NCBI GenBank assembly: GCA_948440265.1
Contig: CAOJOK010000001.1
Coordinates: 1 to 64,000 of the forward strand
Source of the DNA: an uncultured Clostridia bacterium
Lineage (GTDB): Bacteria > Bacillota > Clostridia > Christensenellales > Pumilibacteraceae
DNA length: 64,000 nucleotides
Reading direction: 5' to 3'
Below the pieces are notes generated by a model that was not told where the DNA came from, did not search any database, and saw nothing but the letters and a program-made list of their open reading frames with translations. Below, piece after piece: positions 1-7,561 of the stretch (positions within the stretch are counted from its first letter, which is position 1; every line of letters begins with the position of its first letter). Both the position numbers and the translations under genes were made by a program.

Positions 1-739
1 CGCTCCCGCTCGAAAATGCTTGCTTTCCTTGAACTGCTCGTTTCTATGCCGTCAGCCTGACGGCATATCCGCATCGAAATGTGACGGCACAAACCACACT
101 TGCTTTTTTCAGTGGGGGGGGCGTGCCACGCAAGAGCATTTCGACCAATTCTCCCCACTGTCGTTTCACCGTTTCTTTTCCCACTGTCATTTCGACCGAG
201 CGAAGCGAGCGGAGAAATCCCCTGCAATAGAACGAATACAAACTATATTCTTTTAAGTATTCGAAAAACCTGTTTTTTAGTCTTTCTTGTGCCTGCGCCG
301 TCAGCCTTATGCCATACAAGCGCCCCATTTCATTGTCAACCCACTCATTTTTTCAGGTCACGTACAAGAAGTACGCTCCCGCTCGAAAAACCTTGTTTTC
401 CTTGTCTTTCTTGCGTCTATGCCGTCAGGACACGCATTATTGCGCGACTGCACCCCGACGACGACATATCAAAATACGGCGGCACAAACCACACCTTATT
501 TTTTTTGGTGGGGGCGTGCCACGCAAGAGCATTTCGACCAATTCTTTTCCCAATGTCATTTCGACCGAAGCGCGCCTTAAAGCGCGCGAAGCGGAGAAAT
601 CCCCTGCATCAGAACGAGCACAAGCTCTACTCAAAACCCCTTCTGACAGGCATATAAACTTCGCATTTCATCGTCAACCCACACATTTCTCGGGTCACGC
701 ACACGAATCACATCAAACGGTTATCCAACGGAGAAAGCA
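1..739. repeat. Repeat cluster 1 (non-coding)
   Basis: No credible gene. The stretch holds three kinds of dispersed repeat. (i) Element R1 at 185-225 and 554-607, beginning TGTCATTTCGACCGA and ending GGAGAAATCCCCTGC; the 554 copy has an internal GCGCGC hairpin. (ii) Element R2, cut by the window edge at 1-67 and again at about 350-432, with a GTAC-n5-GTAC core (350 copy) and ending TGCCGTCAG; the first copy ends in a perfect palindrome at 45-67. (iii) A GTGGGGG-rich unit containing GCGTGCCACGC at about 112-153 and 508-545. Open frames across it are low-complexity translations of the repeats. Related copies occur at 9.5-10.7 kb and 19.1-19.4 kb. Confidence 0.85.
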
Positions 740-1027
740 ATGAACGAAAGACTTTATTGCGTATACATTATGAGCAATCAAACGAACACAACGCTTTATA
801 TAGGAGTGACAGGGGATATAAACCGCCGAGTCTACGAGCATAAAAACGGACTGATAGAAGGGTTCACCAAAAAATATAACGTTGATAAATTGGTGTATAT
901 TGAACACTGTTCGGATATAAACGCCGCACTTGCAAGAGAAAAGCAACTGAAAAAGTGGAGCCGAAAAAAGAAAGAAGTGCTGATAAATTCATTAAATCTC
1001 CGTTGGAGCGATTTAATGTCCGAGTGA
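740..1027 (+). CDS. GIY-YIG domain protein (UPF0213/YhbQ type)
   Basis: A 95-residue protein that is essentially one GIY-YIG nuclease domain. The family signature is near the N-terminus (YCVYIMSN, then LYIGVT), followed by a conserved Arg/Tyr/His stretch (NRRVYEHKNG) and the typical EKQLKKWSRKKK segment. Small single-domain GIY-YIG proteins are common in Firmicutes; a few are reported nucleases, but most have no proven role. The start is supported by ACGGAGA about 8 bases upstream of the ATG. It sits directly after the repeat cluster and has no operon partner; methylglyoxal synthase downstream has its own promoter. Confidence 0.85.
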   Translation: MNERLYCVYIMSNQTNTTLYIGVTGDINRRVYEHKNGLIEGFTKKYNVDKLVYIEHCSDINAALAREKQLKKWSRKKKEVLINSLNLRWSDLMSE

Positions 1028-1116
1028 CCGACCTATTCTTGAATGTTTCGACTTGCGCGTATGGACCCATTTGATTTTATTCCTGCAATAAAACTTCTAA
1101 AAACACGCAAATCCGA

Positions 1117-1146
1117 TTGACAAATCAACCCCAAAAAACTTACAAT
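1117..1146 (+). promoter_or_regulatory. Promoter of mgsA
   Basis: TTGACA (1117-1122), 18-base spacer, TACAAT (1141-1146). It lies just upstream of an AAGGAG ribosome-binding site and the ATG at 1160, giving a very short leader. Confidence 0.7.
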
Positions 1147-1159
1147 ATAAGGAGAGCCT

Positions 1160-1537
1160 ATGAATAAGAAACGTACAATCGCGCTGATAGCGCACGATAA
1201 CAAGAAAGCCGAAATCGTGGAGTGGGCGAAAACCAACCGCGACATTTTGAAGAATCACAACCTGTGCGGAACGGGAACGACGTCGCAGCGCGTGCGCGAA
1301 GCGACGGGGCTCGAAGTCACGGGCTATTTGAGCGGACCGCTCGGCGGCGACCAGCAGATAGGCGCGCTCGTTGCGGAAGGGAAGATAGACGTCGTAATGT
1401 TCTTTTGCGACCCGCTTTCCGCATTGCCGCACGACCCCGATGTCAAAGCTCTGCTTCGTATCGCCGTAGTTTACGATGTGCCGATTGCCACCAATAAAGT
1501 GACTGCGGACTACATACTGCACTCGTCCTTGCTTTAG
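1160..1537 (+). CDS. mgsA: Methylglyoxal synthase
   Basis: Converts dihydroxyacetone phosphate to methylglyoxal and phosphate, a bypass of lower glycolysis. At 125 residues it is slightly shorter than the E. coli enzyme (152). Family motifs are visible: LIAHDNKK at the N-terminus with the substrate-binding His12, GTGTTSQRV for phosphate binding, SGPLGGDQQIG, and FFCDPLSALPHDPDVKALLR with the catalytic Asp region. AAGGAG sits 8 bases upstream of the ATG. It is monocistronic: own promoter at 1117 and a terminator at 1570-1610. Confidence 0.95.
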   Translation: MNKKRTIALIAHDNKKAEIVEWAKTNRDILKNHNLCGTGTTSQRVREATGLEVTGYLSGPLGGDQQIGALVAEGKIDVVMFFCDPLSALPHDPDVKALLRIAVVYDVPIATNKVTADYILHSSLL

Positions 1538-1569
1538 AACTCGTTGCATAAACGAATATCGGCAACTTA

Positions 1570-1610
1570 CAGTCGCGCTCGTTAGGCACCTGCCTTAAGC
1601 GACTGTTTTT
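1570..1610 (+). terminator. Terminator after mgsA
   Basis: CAGTCGC (1570-1576) pairs with GCGACTG (1599-1605). A nested AGGCA/TGCCT stem lies inside, and a T5 run follows. Confidence 0.8.
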
Positions 1611-1636
1611 CCATTATAAAGGCGATTTTTATAGTC

Positions 1637-1700
1637 TTATGTCTGTCAATAATGCCACTTATGTCACGCATAATACAGTAAAATGCCGCAAAAATACTTG
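1637..1700. repeat. Dispersed TTATGTC element, copy A
   Basis: Contains TTATGTCTGTCAATAA (1637) and the near-palindrome TTATGTCACGCATAA (1659-1673), followed by TGCCGCAAA. The same order of blocks recurs at 13511-13625 and, more diverged, at 16208-16290; a half copy flanked by inverted repeats is at 10163-10200. Function unknown. Confidence 0.5.
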
Positions 1701-1724
1701 AAAACGCCGTCAAAGGAGCGAAAA

Positions 1725-2480
1725 ATGAATGTAATAGAGAATTTCACGGGCAAAGCGGACGGCTATGCGAAATACCGCCCGACCTATCCGAATTCGGTAT
1801 ATGAATATATCTTGAATGACTGCGGCTTGCCGAAAAAGCCGATATTCGCCGACGTGGGCGCAGGGACCGGGAAATTTTCTTTACCGCTGATAAAAGCAGG
1901 GCATACGGCGTATTGCGTGGAGCCCAACTCCGATATGAAACAACTACTCGACGAAAACACGAAAGACTTTCAAAACTGCATCACGGTGTCCGCGACGGCG
2001 GAAAACACGACGCTTGCGGATAATTCCGTCGATTGCGTAACCGTCGCGCAGGCGTTTCATTGGTTCGACAGACAGGCTTTTAAAACCGAGTGTAAGCGCA
2101 TACTTAAAGCCGAAGGGAAAATCTTTTTGGTCTGGAACTCGCGTGTGGAAGACGAACTGCTGACCGCGCTCGGGGAAATCAATAAAAAATATTGCCCGAA
2201 GTTCAAGGGCTTTATTGGCGGCATACATAAGAACGATACGTCGCAGTTCGACGACTTTTTTGCCGAGCCCTGCAGCCTTGTTTGCTTCGATAACGATTTG
2301 TATTATGAGAGCGCCGACGCCTTTGTCGGTCGCTGCCTGTCGTCGTCGAGCGCGCTTACGGAAAAAGATAAGGCGTATGACGAGTATGTGCGCGAACTGA
2401 AAAAACTGTATGCGAAGTTCGAAAATCGGGGCAGAGTGAATATGCGAAACCGCGTGGAAGTGTACTCGGGAAAAGTGTGA
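1725..2480 (+). CDS. Class I SAM-dependent methyltransferase
   Basis: A 251-residue methyltransferase of the Methyltransf_11/UbiE-like type. It begins MNVIENFTGKADGYAKYRP, typical of the YcgJ/SmtA-like group. Motif I is FADVGAGTGKFS, an acidic ribose-binding residue follows in YCVEPNSDM, and the post-I region SVDCVTVAQAFHWFD is characteristic. The substrate cannot be inferred. The ATG at 1725 is preferred over an in-frame ATG at 1683 because AAAGGAG lies just upstream of it and the alignment of the family starts there. No operon partner: repeat copy A lies upstream and minD has its own promoter downstream. Confidence 0.85.
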   Translation: MNVIENFTGKADGYAKYRPTYPNSVYEYILNDCGLPKKPIFADVGAGTGKFSLPLIKAGHTAYCVEPNSDMKQLLDENTKDFQNCITVSATAENTTLADNSVDCVTVAQAFHWFDRQAFKTECKRILKAEGKIFLVWNSRVEDELLTALGEINKKYCPKFKGFIGGIHKNDTSQFDDFFAEPCSLVCFDNDLYYESADAFVGRCLSSSSALTEKDKAYDEYVRELKKLYAKFENRGRVNMRNRVEVYSGKV

Positions 2481-2534
2481 CGAAAAAGCATAACAAAATA
2501 AGTTTTTTTTCGACGCTTAAAACCAAAAATCTTC

Positions 2535-2564
2535 TTGCCGCTTTTTACGGTAAAATGCTATAAT
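2535..2564 (+). promoter_or_regulatory. Promoter of minDE
   Basis: TTGCCG (2535-2540), 18-base spacer, TATAAT (2559-2564), about 33 bases upstream of the minD ATG, which is preceded by CGGAGG. Confidence 0.65.
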
Positions 2565-2597
2565 CGTAAGTACCGAAATTAAATCGGAGGTTGGGTT

Positions 2598-3389
2598 ATG
2601 GCAAGGTCGATAGTGATTACGTCGGGCAAAGGCGGCGTGGGAAAGAGTACGATAACCGTTGCGCTGGGCAGGGAGCTGTGCCGCCGCAATCAGCGCGTCG
2701 TGCTGGTGGATACAGATATAGGCTTGAATAATTTGGACGTACTGCTCGATATGGAGCACCGCGTCGTATACGATATTTTGGACGTGGTGAAAAACCGCTG
2801 CCGCGTCCGACAGGCTCTCGTCGAAGACAATTCGACGGCGGGCTTGTTTTTACTGCCGTCCGCCCACGCGTATGAAGCAAGCGAAATATCCGCGCAGAAT
2901 ATCCGCTTGATAGTCAACTCGCTGTCGTCGTCCTTCGATTTTGTGCTTATCGACTGTCCGGCAGGCGTGGAGCTCGGCTTTCATCGCGCCGTAGCGGCGG
3001 CACGGGAAGCGCTCGTTGTGACCACGCCGCACGTATCGGCTGTGCGCGACGCGTCGAAAGTGATACCGATTTTGAAAAGCTACGGGCTCGATTCGCGCGT
3101 GGTGGTCAACCGCTCCCGCGGCGATTTGGTGGTAGACAGCGAAATGGCGGACAGCGCGGGCATAGCCGACGTGCTCGGCTGCGGCATAGCTGGCGTCATT
3201 CCGGAAGACGATTACATAAACCTGCAGTCCAACGTCATACCCGTGCGCCGTAAGAAATCGGACGGTCTGACGGCGATAGAGGTGCTGGCGCAAAACGTAC
3301 TGTACGGCACCGAAACGGTGTACGACGTGACAAAGAGATACCGCGGCATACTCGGCGCATTCAAGCGCGGACTGCGAAAATTGGTGTAG
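2598..3389 (+). CDS. minD: Septum site-determining ATPase MinD
   Basis: Membrane-associated ATPase that with MinE (and MinC where present) keeps the division septum at mid-cell. At 263 residues it has normal length. The deviant Walker A motif KGGVGKST is at residues 11-18, followed by the VVLVDTDIGLNNLD switch region and the FVLIDCPAGVELG Walker B region. The C-terminus ends in a short basic amphipathic helix (GILGAFKRGLRKLV), the expected membrane-targeting sequence. minE follows after 8 bases. No minC is seen beside it; its absence from the genome cannot be judged here. Confidence 0.95.
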   Translation: MARSIVITSGKGGVGKSTITVALGRELCRRNQRVVLVDTDIGLNNLDVLLDMEHRVVYDILDVVKNRCRVRQALVEDNSTAGLFLLPSAHAYEASEISAQNIRLIVNSLSSSFDFVLIDCPAGVELGFHRAVAAAREALVVTTPHVSAVRDASKVIPILKSYGLDSRVVVNRSRGDLVVDSEMADSAGIADVLGCGIAGVIPEDDYINLQSNVIPVRRKKSDGLTAIEVLAQNVLYGTETVYDVTKRYRGILGAFKRGLRKLV

Positions 3390-3397
3390 GATAGGGT

Positions 3398-3631
3398 ATG
3401 AAGACGGTAACGGACAGGATTAGAAATTCGGTCAGAAACGGGCGCGACTCGAATGCCGAACACGCGTTGAAAGTATTGAAATCGGACGAACACAGACTGC
3501 TGGAAGATTACTTCGATTTCGACCCGAAAAATCTCAAAATGACCGCCGACCTGCTTGCCGACGGGAACGTATCGCTGACGATAACGCTCAAAGCCAAACG
3601 CTTCAAAGCGGTCGGAAAAACTCTCGATTGA
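3398..3631 (+). CDS. minE: Cell division topological specificity factor MinE (short)
   Basis: A 77-residue protein immediately after minD. The sequence is diverged, but its layout fits MinE: an N-terminal helix (AEHALKVLKSDEHRLL), then an alpha/beta topological-specificity part with LEDYFDFDPKNLKMTADLL and a strand ending in a basic ITLKAKRFK. MinE stimulates the MinD ATPase to create pole-to-pole oscillation or gradients. The call rests on gene order plus this resemblance. Translation is probably coupled to minD. Confidence 0.65.
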   Translation: MKTVTDRIRNSVRNGRDSNAEHALKVLKSDEHRLLEDYFDFDPKNLKMTADLLADGNVSLTITLKAKRFKAVGKTLD

Positions 3632-3786
3632 TTGACTTTTTCGCCGCCGCGCCGTTTGTCTATACAACCGCATTTTTATAGACGGTATTTTAAAAATTTC
3701 AAAGCCGCGCTTTTTAGACAATTCAAAGCCGCGGCAATTTTTTTCGGACAAGGCATATCCTTGCCTGCGGCGAATATATATACTGT

Positions 3787-4146
3787 ATGGACAAGTATGA
3801 CGGAATGAATAAACCGGAAATAACGCTGTCGGCAAATGCCTGCGGCGCGTCGTTTCGCGCAGACAAAGATGTGCCCGAGAACGTCGGAAAAAAGGCGCAC
3901 GACGGCAAGTCGGGGAGAGAGCGCGGCGGCAGAATAAAGAGCTTTTTTGTCAGAATGGCAGTCGCCGTCATATTGCTTGCCGCCATCTTTTTTCCGCGCT
4001 TTGTCCCCTATAAAGGCTCGGAAAATGTCACAAATGCGGTAAAAACGGTTATTATGACAGACATAACAGGCGATAAAAACATAGGAAAGGGCAAAATCGC
4101 GGATATAATACGCGAAATTATCGAAAATTTCAATGCTCGGAAATAA
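3787..4146 (+). CDS. Small single-pass membrane protein at the SpoIVFA position
   Basis: A 119-residue protein with a basic cytoplasmic N-terminal half, one transmembrane helix at about residues 53-70 (FFVRMAVAVILLAAIFF) and a short external C-terminus. Its frame overlaps the start of the SpoIVFB-like protease by 14 bases. In Bacillus the order is minC-minD-spoIVFA-spoIVFB; here it is minD-minE-this gene-protease, so it occupies the SpoIVFA slot. SpoIVFA holds SpoIVFB in an inhibited complex. I see no clear M23/LytM domain, so the link is positional plus topology. The start is uncertain: neither this ATG nor the one at 3805 has a good ribosome-binding site. Confidence 0.55.
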   Translation: MDKYDGMNKPEITLSANACGASFRADKDVPENVGKKAHDGKSGRERGGRIKSFFVRMAVAVILLAAIFFPRFVPYKGSENVTNAVKTVIMTDITGDKNIGKGKIADIIREIIENFNARK

Positions 4147-5068
4147 GAGAAGAAAGGGCGGAAAATCGAGCCGCAAGATAAAAGCGAGTAAAAATAAAAG
4201 GCGCGGTCTCGGCATAGGCGGCGCCCGTCTGCACATATCTTTTTCCGTCGTTTTAATGGCGGCGATTGCCATTGCCGCAGGTCATTTGAGAGAAACGCTG
4301 TCCTATGCCGCCGCGGTGATTCTGCACGAGTTCGCGCACGCCAGTGTGGCGGCTCGGCTGGGGTACACGCTCGACGTGCTTAAAATAATGCCGTACGGAG
4401 CGGCTTTGACGGGGCGTTTCGAAAGCGCTCGGGTAAGAGACGAATTTCTGATAGCCATTGTCGGACCGCTGTCCAATCTCGTGTTCGCAGTCGTGTTCGT
4501 GGCGGTGTGGTGGCTGGTGCCGTCGCTGTTTTATTATACGGAAGTTTATGTGACGGCAAACGTGTTCACAGCGGTGATAAACCTTTTGCCTGTGTTTCCG
4601 TTGGACGGCGGAAGGGCGGCGCTGGCTCTGCTGTCCGTGAAAGTGCCGAGAGAAAAGGCGTATCGCGTGCTGCGCATAATCGGCTTTGTCATAAGCGCCG
4701 TCGGTATAGTGTCGGCGATAATTTTCTTCCGCGCCCTGAACTTTTCCTATTTCACGTTTTTGGTGTTTGTGTTGAGCTCGGCGCTTTTTCCCGATAAAAG
4801 CTCGGCTTATAGGAGACTGTACGGTATGTCTTATCGAATGGACAGAATAAAGGCAGGACTGCCCGTCCGCGAAATAATGGTGCACGTCGACACCACGCTT
4901 ATGGCTTGCTCGGGACTGCTGAATCCCAACTATTACTCGCGTTTTATCGTCACCGACGACAAAATGGCGCGCCGTGGCGAAATAGACGAAACGGCTCTGG
5001 AAGATTACCTGGTCGCATATCCGCTGAATACGACGGTTTTGCAGGCATTGCAGTCTCCGAAAAAATAG
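4133..5068 (+). CDS. spoIVFB: SpoIVFB-like site-2 protease (M50 family)
   Basis: Intramembrane zinc metalloprotease of 311 residues. The zinc motif HEFAH is at residues 65-69 inside a transmembrane helix, and the third ligand region NLLPVFPLDGG lies around Asp158. At least four further hydrophobic segments are present. The C-terminal 90 residues sit where Bacillus SpoIVFB carries a CBS domain but look degenerate. In sporulating Firmicutes this enzyme removes the pro-sequence from sigma-K in the mother cell. It follows minDE and the SpoIVFA-slot gene, and an uncut pro-sigma-K gene is present at 57728. A housekeeping YwhC-like protease role is possible, but context favours SpoIVFB. Confidence 0.8.
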   Translation: MLGNKRRKGGKSSRKIKASKNKRRGLGIGGARLHISFSVVLMAAIAIAAGHLRETLSYAAAVILHEFAHASVAARLGYTLDVLKIMPYGAALTGRFESARVRDEFLIAIVGPLSNLVFAVVFVAVWWLVPSLFYYTEVYVTANVFTAVINLLPVFPLDGGRAALALLSVKVPREKAYRVLRIIGFVISAVGIVSAIIFFRALNFSYFTFLVFVLSSALFPDKSSAYRRLYGMSYRMDRIKAGLPVREIMVHVDTTLMACSGLLNPNYYSRFIVTDDKMARRGEIDETALEDYLVAYPLNTTVLQALQSPKK

Positions 5069-5177
5069 CTACCTTGCCGAAAAGGGCGGAATGACTCTGT
5101 GTAATTTCGGTATGCCGCTTTGAAGTATTTTTATATGCGATAAATAGCCGCTTCGAAGCGCAGTTTCGGCGGTATAC

Positions 5178-5207
5178 TTGACAGGGCGCGAAAGACGGTG
5201 CTATAAT
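5178..5207 (+). promoter_or_regulatory. Promoter of the zinc-ribbon protein gene
   Basis: TTGACA (5178-5183), 18-base spacer, TATAAT (5202-5207). An upstream in-frame ATG at 5219 falls near the transcription start, so the ATG at 5261 with AAGGAG is the likely start. Confidence 0.75.
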
Positions 5208-5260
5208 ACAAAAGACGGTTGCGATACATAAAACCGCAACGGCAAGGAGAGAAGCAGACA

Positions 5261-5899
5261 ATGAAAAACTGTCCGCATTGCAATAGAATGAATAACGACG
5301 ACGCGCGTTTCTGCGACAGCTGCGGCGCACAGCTGGCGGTGACGGATACGCCGCCGGTCGGGCAGGATGCGGCAACGTCGGGCGGAAACGACGGCAAAAC
5401 CGTGCTGATAGAGAATAGGACGGCACTGTCCAAACAGATAATATCGAATTTCTACCGTCCGAATTTGTATTTCGGATTGACGTTTATATCTGTCGGCGTG
5501 ATTGGCATTGTTTTGAGCGTCTTTTTGCCGCAGTTGAGCAAGATATGGTGGTATGTCATTATGGGCTTTGTGGCTGTCATCGGCGCATTGTTTTTGACGA
5601 TATACTTTCAGAACAAAAAGAACGAGTTGTTCGACGAAAACAAGAGCCAGACTTATTCTTTCGACGAAGACGCCCTGACTGCGCGCTATTATGACGGCGA
5701 CAGGGAAGTGTCGTCGGGAACAATTCCGTACTCGTTTATTTCAAAAGTTATTTTCGGAAAAGATATGATTGCTATTTACTATCAGAAGAACGGTTTGGTT
5801 TATATTGTCGACAGACGCGGCTTCACGAAGGGGAGCGACGAGGAACTGCGCCGCCTGCTGAAAGAGCGCTGTCTGCCGACGGCGACAAAAAAGTTGTAA
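5261..5899 (+). CDS. Zinc-ribbon membrane protein with YcxB-like C-terminal domain
   Basis: A 212-residue protein of unknown function. Residues 1-25 form a zinc ribbon (C4-x2-C7-x10-C18-x2-C21). Two transmembrane segments follow (about 65-120: LYFGLTFISVGVIGIVLSVF and WWYVIMGFVAVIGALFLTIYF). The cytoplasmic C-terminal half (YSFDEDALTARYY, then IPYSFISKVIFGKDMIAIYY, ending DEELRRLLKERC) resembles YcxB-like (PF14317) domains. Its own promoter starts at 5178; the DUF4132 gene follows after 45 bases but has a separate promoter. Confidence 0.7.
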   Translation: MKNCPHCNRMNNDDARFCDSCGAQLAVTDTPPVGQDAATSGGNDGKTVLIENRTALSKQIISNFYRPNLYFGLTFISVGVIGIVLSVFLPQLSKIWWYVIMGFVAVIGALFLTIYFQNKKNELFDENKSQTYSFDEDALTARYYDGDREVSSGTIPYSFISKVIFGKDMIAIYYQKNGLVYIVDRRGFTKGSDEELRRLLKERCLPTATKKL

Positions 5900-5909
5900 A
5901 GGAAAAAAC

Positions 5910-5938
5910 TTGCGAAAAATCACCGCGTGTGGTATATT
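5910..5938 (+). promoter_or_regulatory. Promoter of the DUF4132 gene, possibly leaderless
   Basis: TTGCGA (5910-5915), 17-base spacer, TATATT (5933-5938). The expected transcription start, 6-7 bases downstream, coincides with the ATG at 5945. Confidence 0.55.
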
Positions 5939-5944
5939 AAGGAT

Positions 5945-7561
5945 ATGGATATAGACGTTTTGAAAAAACAGGCTTTAAGCGGCATTGCGCTGGACGAAGT
6001 CGGAAAAGAATTTTTTGCGGACAAGACGCTGACAAAAGAGCAGATACACACATTTTTGACCGCGCTTTTGAAAGAGAAGGCGTATGAAAACCTGGCTACC
6101 GTAATGAGTTACGGATACATAGACAACGTGGAATCGGGGCGACTGCCGAACCAAAAAAAGTGCAACCGTCTTTCGAATAGATATTTCAATAATTTTATGG
6201 AGCTTGCGGAGTATGCCGAAGTGGATAAACAGCTTGTATATCCTATGCTTTTCGCCGCATTCGACGCTCCGAAAAGTAGCTATTTATACAGCTTTGTCGG
6301 CGGTATAGACGCGTATTTCACCAAGTTCACGTCCGCCGATTACGATGCGGCACTGGAAATAATCCGCCGCTACGACAAAAAATACAAGTGTCTTTCCACG
6401 CTTATGGAAGCCGATAAGACGCGCACCGTAAGCGAGATTTTAAACCAACTGATATACGGCAAAAGCGCGAATAAAACACTGCTACGCAAATACATTCTGG
6501 AAAAGCGCGTGGACATAGTTCCGTCCCTTTGTCGGGAATATCTCAAATCGCACGTCAGGGAAAAGGAAGGGATAATCCGAATACTTCTGCTGTATAAAAG
6601 CGACCCTCGGGCGGCGCGCTTTTTGGAAGAAGTGGAAAAAAGCGAAAAGTCGGTGACGATAAAACGCCTGATAGAAAAGGACAGAAACTGCTCGAAAAAG
6701 ACAAAGCCGTCGGCGGAAGAGGAGACAGTCGGCAAAATAGAAAAGGACGGCAAGACGTACACGCTTACGCCCAATATAGATTTGACGGTCACGATAACTC
6801 CGCAGCCCTGTCCGAAGGAAGCCAAAGCGGCGGCGGAAAAGATTGAAAAAAGACTGCGCGCCGTCTGCGAAGAAATGGAATCGGATATGGTGAACAACGT
6901 CCGCGTGCCGTGTAAAGAGTTCACAAAGCGTATCGAAACCGACCCTATTTACGCCTGTTTGGCGTCCTCTCTGCTGTTTTCCGTGTATAAAAACGGTACT
7001 ATGTCAGACGTAATAGTTGTGGAAAACGGCAAAATCAACGATTTGGACAATAAAAGGCGGGATTTGCACGACGAAGAAGTCGCCGTCAGTCATCCCACGG
7101 AATGGGAGAAATATTCCTTTTTAAAGACGTTGACGGTAGAGCAACCGTTCAGTCAGATAAGACGGGAAATATATTATCCGTCCGATTCGGAAAAGACCTA
7201 CAATTATTGCGGCAGACTGCGCGGCGTCGTAATCACGGCAGGGGAGCTGAAAGCGGCTCTCAATAAATACGGATTTAAACTGCTGAATAAAAACAGATAC
7301 GCCGAAAGCTGCGGAGCGGCGAAAACGCGCGGCGACGTGACCTGCGTTCTGGAATTTTCGGCAACCAATTTTGCCGACCCGCGCAGGCTCATTTCTATGA
7401 ACGACGTGCGCTTTTATAAGTACGGCGATTTGATAAAGCTCGGCGGTCAGACCTATCTTGACGGCGTACAGCCGTATTCGATAGCACAGCTGCCGGCTGT
7501 CACATTCAGCGAATTTTTGCACGACGTGTTCGAATTGCTCGGTTTGAGAGGTGAGAGATGA
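5945..7561 (+). CDS. DUF4132-type protein
   Basis: A 538-residue cytoplasmic protein. The N-terminal 270 residues are helical and repeat-like. Residues about 330-520 match the layout of DUF4132 (MolR-like) domains: a short insert ending NDLDNKRRDLHDEEVAVSHPTEW, then LTVEQPFSQIRREIYYP, then RLRGVVITAGELKAAL. Biochemical function is unknown. The start is the ATG at 5945; a GTG at 5927 has no ribosome-binding site and lies inside the promoter. The stop overlaps the next start by ATGA, so it is translationally coupled to the radical SAM gene. Confidence 0.65.
   Translation: MDIDVLKKQALSGIALDEVGKEFFADKTLTKEQIHTFLTALLKEKAYENLATVMSYGYIDNVESGRLPNQKKCNRLSNRYFNNFMELAEYAEVDKQLVYPMLFAAFDAPKSSYLYSFVGGIDAYFTKFTSADYDAALEIIRRYDKKYKCLSTLMEADKTRTVSEILNQLIYGKSANKTLLRKYILEKRVDIVPSLCREYLKSHVREKEGIIRILLLYKSDPRAARFLEEVEKSEKSVTIKRLIEKDRNCSKKTKPSAEEETVGKIEKDGKTYTLTPNIDLTVTITPQPCPKEAKAAAEKIEKRLRAVCEEMESDMVNNVRVPCKEFTKRIETDPIYACLASSLLFSVYKNGTMSDVIVVENGKINDLDNKRRDLHDEEVAVSHPTEWEKYSFLKTLTVEQPFSQIRREIYYPSDSEKTYNYCGRLRGVVITAGELKAALNKYGFKLLNKNRYAESCGAAKTRGDVTCVLEFSATNFADPRRLISMNDVRFYKYGDLIKLGGQTYLDGVQPYSIAQLPAVTFSEFLHDVFELLGLRGER

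Noticed and set aside
100..743. Several overlapping small proteins in repeat cluster 1, and similar ones at 9518-10800 and 19202-19447
   Set aside because: They are translations of dispersed repeats in several frames, with Phe/Ser/Arg-rich sequence and no coding features.
3740..3790. Sigma-E-type promoter before the SpoIVFA-slot gene
   Set aside because: GCATATC is present, but no matching -10 lies at the right distance.
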